Shown here: positions 40,208 through 48,754 of the stretch, in pieces
How the letters are laid out: the number at the start of each line of letters is the position of its first letter
Position numbering within the stretch: position 1 is the first letter of the stretch
Source of the DNA: JANJWP01 sp964540725
GTDB lineage: Bacteria > Patescibacteriota > Gracilibacteria > BD1-5 > UBA2023
DNA: 64,000 nucleotides
Assembly (NCBI GenBank): GCA_964540725.1
Contig: CAZINU010000005.1
Location: 1-64,000 of the forward strand
Direction: 5' to 3'
Notes under the pieces: generated by a model
What the model saw: only the letters and a program-made list of their open reading frames with translations
The model's database searches: none
Told to the model about the DNA's origin: nothing
Translations under genes and position numbers: made by a program

Positions 40208-41449
40208 ATGGCATTGTTCGCTCAAAAGATACGTTTCTACCGCGAGGACGGCTCTTTCGACGACTCCAAGTTCATGGAACTCCTAAAAAAATCCCGTGCC
40301 GATTTGAACAAGACGAAATCGGGAAAAAACAAGCGCGTCCGCGCGGCGACCCAACCCATCCTCATCGGAGGAGTCAAGCCCAAGGAGGTGTGGGCATTCG
40401 TCAACAAGCTCTCGAGCTTCCTGTCTTCCGGCATCGACCTCAAAACCGCGTTCGCCATCATTTCGGGACAGATTCCCAACCCCAAACTCGCCCGCATCAT
40501 TTCGGAGGTGCGCGAAAACCTCGACCACGGGCTTTCGGTTTCGGATACGCTCAAGATGCACGCGAAGTACTTCGACCCGCTCGTCATCGCGCTCATCGAA
40601 GTGGGCGAGAAAACCGGTACGTTGCCGCGCGTTACGGCCGACCTCGAACGGACCCTCCTCGAAAACATCGAAATCAAGGCGAAAATCAAGGGTGCCATGA
40701 TTTATCCGGCCATCCTCTTTACGCTCGCCGTGTCGATGGCCGCGTTCATGCTCACGTTCGTATTGCCGAAAATCACGGGCGTTTTCGAAAAGAGCGGCGT
40801 ACAAGTGCCCGCGTTGACGCAGTTCATGATCGACCTTTCGAAGTTCATGATCTCGAATTGGGTCGGAATCCTCGCGGCGATTTTTGCCCTCATATTCGCC
40901 TTCTCGGCATTCGCGCGGACGTACGCCGGACAAAACGCGCTCGGCTACGTATCGCTCCGGATTCCGGTTTTCGGATTCATCAACCGCCAACTGAACGTCA
41001 TCCTTTTCATCAATTCGCTCAATCTGCTGTTGGAATCGGGAGTTCTCATGCTGGAAGCGCTCGAAACCGCGGCCGACGTCGTTCCGAACCTCCATTACAA
41101 AAAGGACATCATCCGCATCAAGAACGAAGTGGAGACGGGCATCAGCCTCTCCGCCGCCATGGGGTTGACGGTCCAATCGGACGGAAAGAAGGAAACCCAC
41201 TTCGACAACCCGTTTTTCCCCATCGACCTGGTCCATATGGTCGGAGTGGGGGAAGAGACCGGAACGGTCGGAAAAACCATTTTCAAGGTCGGGGAAAACT
41301 ATTCCCGCGAACTGCGCCGGTACATCGCCAACATCATGGCCGCCCTCGAACCGTTCATTATCATCTTCATCGGCGCGATTATCGGAACCATTATCATCTC
41401 GATCATGTTGCCGTTCTTTAAGCTCGGCGAAGTCGCAAAGAAAGTGTAA
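40208..41449 (+). CDS. pilC: Type IV pilus inner-membrane platform protein PilC
   Basis: A 413-residue GspF/PilC protein with two homologous cytoplasmic four-helix domains (LSSFLSSGIDLKTAFAIIS; FINSLNLLLESGVLMLEALE), each followed by the GEETG/GEKTG motif, and three membrane helices (about 160-185, 215-235, 378-400). Couples PilB/PilT motion to pilin addition or removal. Start two bases after the phosphatase stop. Stop TAA. Confidence 0.95.
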   Translation: MALFAQKIRFYREDGSFDDSKFMELLKKSRADLNKTKSGKNKRVRAATQPILIGGVKPKEVWAFVNKLSSFLSSGIDLKTAFAIISGQIPNPKLARIISEVRENLDHGLSVSDTLKMHAKYFDPLVIALIEVGEKTGTLPRVTADLERTLLENIEIKAKIKGAMIYPAILFTLAVSMAAFMLTFVLPKITGVFEKSGVQVPALTQFMIDLSKFMISNWVGILAAIFALIFAFSAFARTYAGQNALGYVSLRIPVFGFINRQLNVILFINSLNLLLESGVLMLEALETAADVVPNLHYKKDIIRIKNEVETGISLSAAMGLTVQSDGKKETHFDNPFFPIDLVHMVGVGEETGTVGKTIFKVGENYSRELRRYIANIMAALEPFIIIFIGAIIGTIIISIMLPFFKLGEVAKKV

Positions 41450-41450
41450 A

Positions 41451-41787
41451 ACTTCCGAAAACGCTTCGAAATCCGCGTTCCGGCCTCCGGTCCTCGGTCG
41501 CCGTACGTAGAAAGTACGGCTTCCTTCGGTCCTCTTCGCCCGCGCGGATTTCTCGGTTTTGGGAAGTTTTGGGCGCTTGAAAAGCTTCCGCAATCGCGTT
41601 CCGCCCTCGCCGTACCGATACGTACGGCTCGCTTGCGGTACTCCGCTGTCACGCGCCTTCGTCGCTTTTGAAGCGCCCGGATGCTTCGTGGCGGTGGCAT
41701 TCCTCTCCGGTCGCCGTACGTAGGAAGTGCGGCTTCCTTCGATCCTCTTCGCCCGCGCGGATTTCTCGGTTTTGGGAAGTTTGGGCG
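41451..41787. repeat. Mosaic palindromic repeat array after pilC
   Basis: Nested elements: ACTTCCGAAAAC (41451-41462) and GAAATCCGCG pair with CGCGGATTTC (41543-41552) and GTTTTGGGAAGTT (41556-41568); GGGCGCTTGAAAAGC (41571-41585) pairs with GCTTTTGAAGCGCCC (41664-41678). An 80-base direct repeat recurs at 41496-41575 and 41709-41787. Each unit contains a GCCGTAC/GTACGGC-type hairpin, the same layout as the tRNA-tail elements but with arms unrelated to a tRNA. Confidence 0.75.
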
Positions 41788-41790
41788 TTT

Positions 41791-41820
41791 AAAACCCCTC
41801 CGCACATCGCGGAGGGGTTT
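41791..41820. terminator. Terminator of the pilB-pilC and pilT operons
   Basis: AAAACCCCTCCGC / GCGGAGGGGTTT hairpin between convergent operons. Confidence 0.85.
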
Positions 41821-41838
41821 CGTGTCGGGGAATTCTGA

Positions 41839-42285
41839 TTACTCGCCGAGCCGTTCCTCGAGCGTTCCGACGTCGAAGGCGAGATTGCGGTGAGCATCCT
41901 TTAACCGGTTCAGCTCGGCGAGATCGGCATCGGAAAGCGCGAGGATATTCAAGGGGTTCGCCGGATAGGGGCCGAAGGTTTTTAGGAGGGCGTAGGCGCG
42001 GTCGAGGCACGGTTTGGCGGCTTCATAAGCCGAACGGGCGGCTTCCGTCGAATCATTCACGGGAACGGCCGCGGCCGTTCCGAGTTCGACGAGACGGCCG
42101 ATTTCCCCAAGCGCGAGAGCTTCGAGGGATTCGGACGACGACGCGTCTTCCATGAGGATTTCCGCGGCGCGGGCGTAGGCGAAGGCCTTGAGTTCGATTC
42201 CGGAAACGGCTCCGGCTCCTTCGGACGTCCCGGCGGTTTCGGGGGCGGTTTCGGCGGTATCCGCCAGAATCTGAATCTTGGACAC
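41839..42285 (-). CDS. Unknown protein downstream of pilT
   Basis: A 148-residue acidic, alanine-rich helical protein (ELKAFAYARAAEILMEDASS, LGEIGRLVELG). No membrane segment or recognised domain. Ten bases after pilT and on the same strand, so likely co-expressed. Stop TAA. Confidence 0.75.
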   Translation of the reverse strand: MSKIQILADTAETAPETAGTSEGAGAVSGIELKAFAYARAAEILMEDASSSESLEALALGEIGRLVELGTAAAVPVNDSTEAARSAYEAAKPCLDRAYALLKTFGPYPANPLNILALSDADLAELNRLKDAHRNLAFDVGTLEERLGE

Positions 42286-42295
42286 GGGAAAAGGG

Positions 42296-43387
42296 TTACA
42301 TGGTTTCGACGTTGTCGCGCACGTACTTCGGGTTGTTCGAATACTTCAATCCTTCTTCGAGGCTGATTTCGCCGTTCTTTACGAACTCGACGATGTCCTG
42401 TTCGATGACCTGCATGCCGTCGCGGCGCGAGGTCTGCATGACCGACGGAATCTGGTGGAGTTCGTTTTCGCGAATGAGGTTCTTGACCGCCGTCGTGCTC
42501 GTGAGGATTTCCTTCGCGAGAAGGAGTCCGGACCCGTCGCTCTTTTTCAGGAGGCGTTGCGAGAAGACGCCGACGACGGCATCCGCGAGTTGGAGGCGGA
42601 TTTGGTTCTGCTGGGCGGCGGGGAACGAGTCAATGATGCGGGAAATGGTCTGGTGCGCGCTCCGGGTATGGAGGGTGGAGAATACGAGGTGTCCCGTTTC
42701 GGCCAGTTTGAGCGCCATTTCGATTTCTTCGCGGTCGCGCATTTCCCCGAAGAGGATGACCTGCGGATTTTGGCGCATCGCCCCGATGAGGGCGGTTCGG
42801 TAGTCGGGAACGTCGCGCCCGATTTCCTTCTGTTCGACGATGGATTTCTGGTGCGGATGGATGTATTCGATAGGATCTTCGATCGTGATGATATGCTTCG
42901 AATAATTCAGGTTGATTTCGTTAATCATCGCCGCGAGCGTGGTCGATTTTCCCGAACCGGTCGGCCCGGTTACGAGAATGAGGCCTTGTCCGACCCGGGT
43001 GACGTCTTCGTAGATGTAGGGGAGTTTGAGGTCGGCGAGCTTCGGAATGCTCGACGAAAGTTGGCGGAGTACCGTCATATAGCACCCCATTTGGAAGGAA
43101 ACGTTTCCGCGGAAACGCGCGCCGTTGAATTCGAACGAGAAGTCGAGGTTCTTGGTTTTTAGGAGCGCCTCGTGTTGTTCGAAAGTGATGAGCGACTGGG
43201 CGAAGCTCTTGGCTTCTTCGGGGGTGATTTTTTCGATGCCTTCGTCGATATGGACGATTTCGCCGGAAACCTTGACGCCCGGGTGGGTGCCTACCGTGTA
43301 ATAGAAATCCGAGCCGCGGTTGTCGATGACGACCCCGAGAAGGGCGTCGCGCATCGGGTGGTTGGGAATCATCGCGTGGTCGAGCAT
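42296..43387 (-). CDS. pilT: Type IV pilus retraction ATPase PilT
   Basis: A 363-residue PilT: GPTGSGKSTTLAAMI (Walker A), ITIEDPIEYIHPHQKS (Asp box), PQVILFGEMRDREEIEMAL (Walker B), HLVFSTLHTRSAHQTI (His box) and IRLQLADAVVGVFSQRLL. The AIRNLIRE-type motif appears as VKNLIREN. Drives pilus depolymerisation. ATG 43387 is supported by a promoter 27 bases upstream. Stop TAA. Confidence 0.93.
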   Translation of the reverse strand: MLDHAMIPNHPMRDALLGVVIDNRGSDFYYTVGTHPGVKVSGEIVHIDEGIEKITPEEAKSFAQSLITFEQHEALLKTKNLDFSFEFNGARFRGNVSFQMGCYMTVLRQLSSSIPKLADLKLPYIYEDVTRVGQGLILVTGPTGSGKSTTLAAMINEINLNYSKHIITIEDPIEYIHPHQKSIVEQKEIGRDVPDYRTALIGAMRQNPQVILFGEMRDREEIEMALKLAETGHLVFSTLHTRSAHQTISRIIDSFPAAQQNQIRLQLADAVVGVFSQRLLKKSDGSGLLLAKEILTSTTAVKNLIRENELHQIPSVMQTSRRDGMQVIEQDIVEFVKNGEISLEEGLKYSNNPKYVRDNVETM

Positions 43388-43414
43388 GGGTCGGAAAAAT
43401 GGAACGTTTGAGAA

Positions 43415-43444
43415 AGTATACCGGAAAAATTCCGCAAATGCCAA
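43415..43444 (-). promoter_or_regulatory. Promoter of pilT
   Basis: Minus strand TTGGCA (43444-43439), 18-base spacer, TATACT (43420-43415). Confidence 0.6.
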
Positions 43445-43633
43445 AGAATCCCCGCGCGTTCGGCTTGCGCTTTCGGATTTTCGAATTCCGGTTATGCGGC
43501 CCGCGACCGGTTTTTCCAATGATTGCGCATTCGGGCGGCGATCGCGGGTTTTTTTTCGTCGTTTCGACGGAGGAACGCTTCGGTTTCGAGAATTCCGCCA
43601 TTTCGGAAGGGGCCGTTTTCCGTCCGGTTCGAT

Positions 43634-43661
43634 TTGCGATTTTCCGGCATTGCCGTAGAGT
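43634..43661 (+). promoter_or_regulatory. Promoter of recJ (leaderless)
   Basis: TTGCGA (43634-43639), 16-base spacer, TAGAGT (43656-43661); six bases to the ATG. Confidence 0.6.
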
Positions 43662-43667
43662 TTCCCC

Positions 43668-45335
43668 ATGCGAACGCTCAAAGGCTTCCGGGTCGAACTT
43701 CCCGTCCATCCGGAGGGAACTTCCCCCAAGGAAGCGATCTTGAAAAACCGCGGAATCGACCCGGACGCCCTCGACCACCGGAGCTTTTTCGAACCCCGGT
43801 TTTCCGATTTGCACGACCCTTTCGCGTTTCCCGGGATGGACGCGGCCGTGGAACGCGTTCTGAAGGCCCGCGAAAATCGCGAACGGGTCGTGGTTTTCGG
43901 CGACTACGACGTAGACGGCGTCAGTTCGACGGCCATGCTCGTTCGGTTCTTCTCGTCGATCGGTATCGAGGTTTCGTACCGGTTGCCCCACCGGGTGCAC
44001 GACGGGTACGGCATGAAACCGTACTTCATGGACGAACTTGCCGAAAAGGGCGTGAAATTCGTCGTCTCGGTCGACTGCGGCACGAGGGACGTCGAAACCG
44101 TCCGGCACGGGCACTCGCTCGGCATCGACTTCGTCATCACCGACCACCACGCGGTTCCCGAGGTCGTGCCCGAAGGCGTGGTCGCCCTCTTGAATCCGAA
44201 GGTTCCCGGCACGACGTACCCGTTTCCGAACCTTTCGGGTTCCGGCACGGCGTTCAAATTCCTCCAGGCCGTCGCTTCGAAGGTATTTCCGCCTTCCGAG
44301 TACGAGGCGAAAGTTTCGGAATACCTCGATTTCGCGGCGCTCGGAACGGTGGCCGACATGATGCCGATCGTCGGCGAAAACCGAACCATCGTCGCGCTCG
44401 GTCTCGCCCGCATGAAGCGCTCGCGCTCTTCGGGCCTCCGTAAGCTCGCGGAGGGGAAAGAGCAGGTAGCCGACCTTATCGGCTTCCATATCGGCCCCCG
44501 GTTGAACGCTGCCGGCCGCATGGATACGCCGTACAAGGCGCTCTCGCTTTTGCTCGCCTCCGACGACCGGGTCGACGCGCTTTTGGCCGAAATCGAAGAT
44601 TTGAACGCCCGCCGGAAGAGCTCGACCGAACACTTCCTCCGCCACGCGCTCGAAGTGACCGACCCGTCCGAGGCCCTCGCGTTCTACGAATCCGACGCCA
44701 TCGAGCACGGCATTATCGGGCTCATCGCCGGTCGGCTCACCGAAGCGTTTTCGAAACCGTCCATCGCCCTCAAACGCGAAGGTGACAAGCTCGTGGCGAG
44801 CTGCCGGGCGCCCGAAGGCTTCGACATGGTGTCGTTTTTGGAAGAATTCCGCGAATGCTTCGTCACGTTCGGCGGACACCGGCAGGCGGCCGGCTTCACC
44901 ATCGCCGCCTCCGAATTCGACGCGTTCCGCGCACGCGCCGCCCTTCGCGCCGCCGAAATCCGGCGGGACGCCACGGCTCCCGAAAAAATCCTCCGGGCCG
45001 ACTTCGAAATCTCCGCCGCCGACGTGACGGAGGGGTTCGTGCGCGAACTCCGGTCGTACGGCCCGTACGGCATCGGCTTCTCCAAACCGGCGTTCCTCTG
45101 CCGGGGCGTTCGGGGCCGCGTCGAGAAACTCGGGAAAGACGGCAAACACCTGAAAATCGTGTCTCCCGATTTCGCGGGAAAGATCAACGCGTTCTCGTTC
45201 GGAGAATTCGAGCGCGATCTTTCGGGGCGAACGTCGTTCGACTTCGTGTGCGAGGCGGAAATCGAGCGGTGGATGGGGCGGAGCTCGGTCGTACTGACCG
45301 TGCGCGACGTATTGGCGGAAGGGAAGGGGGCTTAA
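43668..45335 (+). CDS. recJ: Single-stranded-DNA exonuclease RecJ
   Basis: A 555-residue DHH-family 5'-3' exonuclease for recombination and repair. Motif I VVFGDYDVDGVSSTAML, motif II VSVDCG, DHH motif FVITDHHAVPE, motif IV DFAALGTVADMMP, then GPRLNAAGRM and the DHHA1 motif ECFVTFGGHRQAAGF, with an OB-fold C-terminus. All catalytic aspartates present. No UGA in frame; stop TAA. Confidence 0.95.
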   Translation: MRTLKGFRVELPVHPEGTSPKEAILKNRGIDPDALDHRSFFEPRFSDLHDPFAFPGMDAAVERVLKARENRERVVVFGDYDVDGVSSTAMLVRFFSSIGIEVSYRLPHRVHDGYGMKPYFMDELAEKGVKFVVSVDCGTRDVETVRHGHSLGIDFVITDHHAVPEVVPEGVVALLNPKVPGTTYPFPNLSGSGTAFKFLQAVASKVFPPSEYEAKVSEYLDFAALGTVADMMPIVGENRTIVALGLARMKRSRSSGLRKLAEGKEQVADLIGFHIGPRLNAAGRMDTPYKALSLLLASDDRVDALLAEIEDLNARRKSSTEHFLRHALEVTDPSEALAFYESDAIEHGIIGLIAGRLTEAFSKPSIALKREGDKLVASCRAPEGFDMVSFLEEFRECFVTFGGHRQAAGFTIAASEFDAFRARAALRAAEIRRDATAPEKILRADFEISAADVTEGFVRELRSYGPYGIGFSKPAFLCRGVRGRVEKLGKDGKHLKIVSPDFAGKINAFSFGEFERDLSGRTSFDFVCEAEIERWMGRSSVVLTVRDVLAEGKGA

Positions 45336-45397
45336 AATGGAGCCCCTTACCCGTTCGAGCCACGAATGCTACGACTTATGAACGTTGGCGGAGCGGT

Positions 45398-45910
45398 TTA
45401 CGAACGGGCGGTCGCAGAAACGCGACCATTTTCGGGTTTTTCGTCCGTTCGGATAGCTTCATAGGCGGTAGCGATCCTTTCGGCTTCCAACGAAACCCGC
45501 GTGGCAATGACGACGAGCAGGCGTTCGGCTTCGAGGAGCATGCCGTTTTTCGCGAGCTCTTCGGCGCGGTCGAAGAGCTCGGTAGCCGGCTCCTTCGACG
45601 ACTCCCCGATTCCGGCTTCGTAGGTGCCTTCGAGATCGGAAACGGCCGCCTTGACCGAAGCGAGGAACACGGTTTCTTCCCGCGCTCTCGGTTCTTTGGA
45701 TTCGTAGGTCGCCCGGATTCGCTGGAGCGAGGCGACGAATTCGTCGAATTCCGTTCGTTCGTTCCGGATTTTTTCGAGGATTTTCGGAATCTGCCGTTCG
45801 ACTTCGTACCCCTCGGTCGTGCGGGCCGTATCGGGCACCATCATCGGCGGAGGCGGCGCGGCTTCGAGTTTCGGAAGGGGTCGGGGTTGGGAAGGCGATT
45901 CGGCGGACAT
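45398..45910 (-). CDS. Unknown helical protein
   Basis: A 170-residue protein: proline-rich N-terminus (QPRPLPKLEAAPPPP), then alpha-helical, charged sequence (RNERTEFDEFVASLQRIRAT). No signal peptide or domain recognised. Own promoter (TTGCCA-17-TACACT). Stop TAA. Confidence 0.75.
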   Translation of the reverse strand: MSAESPSQPRPLPKLEAAPPPPMMVPDTARTTEGYEVERQIPKILEKIRNERTEFDEFVASLQRIRATYESKEPRAREETVFLASVKAAVSDLEGTYEAGIGESSKEPATELFDRAEELAKNGMLLEAERLLVVIATRVSLEAERIATAYEAIRTDEKPENGRVSATARS

Positions 45911-45933
45911 GGGAAATGCTGGTTATTTCCGGT

Positions 45934-45962
45934 AGTGTAGCCCAAGTTTTTTCGGTTGGCAA
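45934..45962 (-). promoter_or_regulatory. Promoter of the unknown gene at 45910
   Basis: Minus strand TTGCCA (45962-45957), 17-base spacer, TACACT (45939-45934). Confidence 0.6.
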
Positions 45963-45980
45963 TTTCCTCAGAAATTCGTT

Positions 45981-46008
45981 TTGACAGCCGTGGACGTTTC
46001 CATACAAT
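45981..46008 (+). promoter_or_regulatory. Promoter of the tRNA cluster
   Basis: TTGACA (45981-45986), 16-base spacer, TACAAT (46003-46008). Confidence 0.75.
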
Positions 46009-46059
46009 TCCGGAGCGCTTTTCGGAAACCCCAAATCTCCGAAGCGTAAAAGACACTTT

Positions 46060-46135
46060 GCGGGCGTAGCTCAATGGCTAGAGTCCCTGCCTTCCAAGCA
46101 GGCTGTTGTGGGTTCGAATCCCATCGCCCGCTCCA
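46060..46135 (+). tRNA. tRNA-Gly (UCC anticodon)
   Basis: Acceptor GCGGGCG / CGCCCGC, anticodon loop CTTCCAA, T-loop TTCGAAT, encoded CCA. This is an ordinary Gly tRNA, not the UCA tRNA needed for UGA. Confidence 0.95.
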
Positions 46136-46149
46136 TGTCTTTTTTTCAT

Positions 46150-46226
46150 GGGTGTGTAGCTCAGGTGGTTAGAGCGCGTCTCTGATAAGGACGAGGTCCG
46201 TGGTTCAAATCCACGCACACCCACCA
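46150..46226 (+). tRNA. tRNA-Ile (GAU anticodon)
   Basis: Acceptor GGGTGTG / CACACCC, anticodon loop CTGATAA, discriminator A, encoded CCA. Fourteen bases after tRNA-Gly. Confidence 0.95.
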
Positions 46227-46258
46227 TTGTTCGCGCTCGGGCCAAACGCAATCCGTAT

Positions 46259-46335
46259 CGGAGACTGGCGCAATTGGCTAGCGCACGTGCTTTGGGAGCA
46301 CGGGGTTGTGGGTTCGAGTCCCGCGTCTCCGACCA
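46259..46335 (+). tRNA. tRNA-Pro (UGG anticodon)
   Basis: Acceptor CGGAGAC / GTCTCCG, anticodon loop TTTGGGA, encoded CCA. Its 3' 22 bases are copied perfectly at 46500-46521. Confidence 0.95.
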
Positions 46336-46387
46336 AGATGCCGATACGCAAAGAATTGAGGAGACCGAATTTTCGTTCCGACCCCGT

Positions 46388-46521
46388 CGAATGACGCGGG
46401 ACGAGAATGGAGGGGAAAACGCGAAAGCGTTTTAGAAAGCCAACGATTTGGCTTTCGACCCGGCCCGTCTCGCGGAGCCGCGAATGCGGCGTGAGCGAAC
46501 GAGTCCCGCGTCTCCGACCAA
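46388..46521. repeat. tRNA-tail repeat element, Pro copy
   Basis: Left arm GACGCGGGAC (46393-46402) and flanks are the reverse complement of the tRNA-Pro T-arm; right arm 46500-46521 repeats tRNA-Pro 46315-46336 exactly, including the CCA. Core AAAACGC/GCGTTTT and GAAAGCCA/TGGCTTTC hairpins match Gln copy A in order and spacing. Confidence 0.85.
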
Positions 46522-46540
46522 AATGCTAGGAAGTACATAT

Positions 46541-46615
46541 GGCGCTATCGTCTAGTGGTTAGGACAGCGGGTTTTCAGTCCGTCAGCCGGGGTTCGATTC
46601 CCCGTAGCGCTACCA
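46541..46615 (+). tRNA. tRNA-Glu (UUC anticodon)
   Basis: Acceptor GGCGCTA / TAGCGCT, anticodon loop TTTTCAG, T-loop TTCGATT, encoded CCA. It marks the left edge of the accessory region, where tRNA-like CTACCA tails recur. Confidence 0.93.
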
Positions 46616-46626
46616 ATTTGATACAG

Positions 46627-46659
46627 AAAAACCCGCCGGGGCATCCCGGTGGGTTTTTT
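46627..46659. terminator. Terminator of the tRNA cluster
   Basis: AAAAACCCGCCGGG / CCCGGTGGGTTTTTT hairpin, 12 bases after tRNA-Glu. Confidence 0.85.
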
Positions 46660-46680
46660 GTAGCAAGCTTCGTGGATGAA

Positions 46681-46832
46681 GGGGAATCGAAACCGCAGCC
46701 TTCCGCTTCGTCCGCGACAGCGGCGATGCGGTAAAAAGCCACTGACGTGGCTTTTTAGGCAAGGGGTTTTCCGAAGCGAGCGGTCCGATCCGGCTTGCCG
46801 GGCGGCGCGACACTGAGGAAAAAGACTCCCCG
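46681..46832. repeat. tRNA-tail repeat element, Glu copy
   Basis: Left arm GGGGAATCGA (46681-46690) is the reverse complement of the tRNA-Glu T-arm (46594-46603); right arm GACTCCCCG (46824-46832) is the sense copy with one change. Core hairpin AAAAGCCAC/GTGGCTTTT followed by AGGCAAGGGGTT and GGCGCGACA matches Gln copy B. Confidence 0.8.
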
Positions 46833-46834
46833 TT

Positions 46835-47122
46835 TTATGGAATCGTCACGGAATCAACGGTTCAGTCGATTTTATGCCATTCTATCGTCACGCTGGATTC
46901 GTTGATTTTGAAAGCAAGGAAATACTCCTTTCCTTCTTCGATATCAATTTGGCGAACCCAATCGTGGGCATCAACTTTTTGGTAAGAACCTTTAGGGGCG
47001 TTTTCCAAGACTCGTACGCACATTTCCTTGGGAATTATCAAAGTCGGCAAATAATTCTCGATACCGTCGTTTCTAATGATTTGGGCAGTTAATTCTGATA
47101 TTTGGGCTAAATCGACGTTCAT
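46835..47122 (-). CDS. Small unknown protein
   Basis: A 95-residue frame from ATG 47122, through UGA = Gly at 46862-46864 (KIDGTVDSV), to TAA. Beta-rich, with CVRVLENAPKGSYQKVDAHD and VTIEWHKID. No family recognised. Twelve bases downstream of the next gene on the same strand, so the two form a pair. Lower GC than the flanking core genes. Confidence 0.7.
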
Positions 47123-47132
47123 GGGATATGGA

Positions 47133-47702
47133 TTATGCGATTATTACGATTCTTGCCATCTTGCACAGAGGATACGCTCCCATGAAGCCCGTCAACGCCT
47201 TCGCCATAACGTCTGCCGAGCTTCAGTATAAATATATGGCCGTCTCTTTCGGTCATTGCCAATATCTATGAATAATCCCGTCCTGCCCCGCAAGCCTTTC
47301 GAATTCGCTCAAAACGAAATTCGAATCGCACGTTTCGTACGTTTCACGTGGCAAATCCGTTCCGTTGAGATAGATGGCCAATCATTCCATAGTGCCGAAT
47401 TCGTATTCTTCGCCCGTGGATTCGACGATGACTTTTGATCATTTGGGCGCATGGAGCTCTGAGACTATATGCAATAACTTAGGAACGAATTTGGCCACCT
47501 CCGTTTCGGGTTCCAATTCAACTTCGATATCGCAACTCAGCATTTCGCCTTCCTCGCTTACGAGCGTCCCCCCTCCGGATATTTCCCCATATCCCGAATC
47601 CTTTAATAATTCCTCGATTGGGCGTTCGTATTTTCGATACCGATCTTCCGGACGGATTCGGTCCTTGATATGCACGACGACGTATTTCGAATTCGATACC
47701 AT
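47133..47702 (-). CDS. Unknown protein with four UGA codons
   Basis: A 189-residue frame from ATG 47702 to TAA (47133-47135), open only with UGA = Gly at 47439, 47382, 47253 and 47223. N-terminal alpha/beta part SGYGEISGGGTLVSEEGEM, then HAPKGSKVIVESTGEEYEFG and MEGLAIYLNGTDLPRETYE. The pattern vaguely recalls small immunity or cytosolic alpha/beta proteins, but I cannot name a family. Pairs with the 95-residue gene downstream. Confidence 0.75.
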
Positions 47703-47793
47703 GCTCCTAACGGATTGAGGAAGTGAATGTTTCGAAAATTATATGGAAAAAGGTACAATGGTCGAAGCATAAAAAAACCATAATTCAGTCCAT

Positions 47794-48177
47794 ATGCTCA
47801 GCGCATCTAATAAAAAGGCAATCCTTTGGGATTTGCATGCCGACATTGCGAATACTGCGGAATTCACAGTGGATATACTGAAGACTGGAAAATTTATATC
47901 GTCCATAGCTTACCCCCCGAACACGATTGTTTCCGATTCCGAAGAAAAGGCCATTAAGGAAATGATGTTGATTCCGGGAATTGATTCTGCTCTCAGGAAA
48001 GTCATTATGGAAGCCACTTCCGTTCCGATTTTCAATCTCCTCTCCAAGATTGATGGGGTAGCAGATTCTTCGGTAGAAGGTTGGACGGGCGTTTCGCTCG
48101 TCGATGGTATGGTGGAGGGTGGGGAATTCCTTCATGACGAATTCTTCTCTACGTATTGGAATTCAAAATCCGCCTAA
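47794..48177 (+). CDS. Unknown cytosolic protein
   Basis: A 127-residue protein, no UGA, stop TAA. Segments AIKEMMLIPGIDSALRKVIM and DGVADSSVEGWTGVSLVDG, ending in HDEFFSTYWNSKSA. No signal or domain recognised. Divergent from the previous gene pair; followed by the first CTACCA tail and a terminator. Confidence 0.75.
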   Translation: MLSASNKKAILWDLHADIANTAEFTVDILKTGKFISSIAYPPNTIVSDSEEKAIKEMMLIPGIDSALRKVIMEATSVPIFNLLSKIDGVADSSVEGWTGVSLVDGMVEGGEFLHDEFFSTYWNSKSA

Positions 48178-48234
48178 TCTCAATCGATAAATGGGCGATT
48201 GTTCTCGTATCGCTCCAAATTGAAAACACTCGAT

Positions 48235-48278
48235 TCATCAACCCCTCAGCGCTACCAGATAAGTCAAATTAACTAAAA
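48235..48278 (+). repeat. tRNA-Glu-like tail, accessory-region site 1
   Basis: CCCCTCAGCGCTACCA resembles the tRNA-Glu end CCCCGTAGCGCTACCA; then GATAAGTCAAATTAACTAAAA. The CTACCA-GATAAGTCAA stretch recurs at 51495-51521 with one mismatch. Confidence 0.75.
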
Positions 48279-48310
48279 GGCTTGTATCCTTTATGGAACA
48301 AGCCTTTTAG
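48273..48310. terminator. Terminator at site 1
   Basis: Perfect 13-base arms CTAAAAGGCTTGT / ACAAGCCTTTTAG. Confidence 0.9.
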
Positions 48311-48327
48311 TTTTCTTTCATACCCCT

Positions 48328-48735
48328 TTAGCGCCCCTTTCCGATTCATAGTATCGAGAGAATTTTTGCTTTCGCGCCAATCTTTTTAATTACCTCTTCT
48401 TGTTTTGCCGAATTCGGATTTTCCAATCCGTCATCTAGGAGTTCTCGGTACGCTTCTTCGATCCAATTCATCCTGTATGCCAAATCGTAGTCGATTTTTT
48501 CGGGTCTGCTCGATAGATATGCGACGTACTCTTCGATTTGCGATCGAAACAAATCCCGGAATCGCGATTCGTCGGTCTCCGTATCTTGCCGATCGAAATA
48601 CGTCTTCCACCATTTTTCAATGAGACGGTCGAGTCCGCCGTTTTCAAACCTGGCGAGATATTTGGAAAGTGCCGCATCGATTTGGGCTTTCTGTTCCGAG
48701 AAGAGCGAAGGAGTTTGGGGCGTCATGGCGTGCAT
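48328..48735 (-). CDS. Unknown helical protein
   Basis: A 135-residue frame ending ILSILGIGKGR at TAA after UGA = Gly (48346-48348). Helical, with LDRLIEKWWKTYFDRQDTET and KIDYDLAYRMNWIEEAYREL. ATG 48735 or 48726. Nineteen bases downstream of the 377-residue gene; no function assigned. Confidence 0.7.
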
Positions 48736-48754
48736 GGTAAGAAAGAATCTGTTT

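Noticed and set aside
46060..46135. tRNA-Gly as the UGA-decoding tRNA
   Set aside because: Its anticodon is UCC, which reads GGA/GGN, not UGA; the required UCA tRNA is not in the window.
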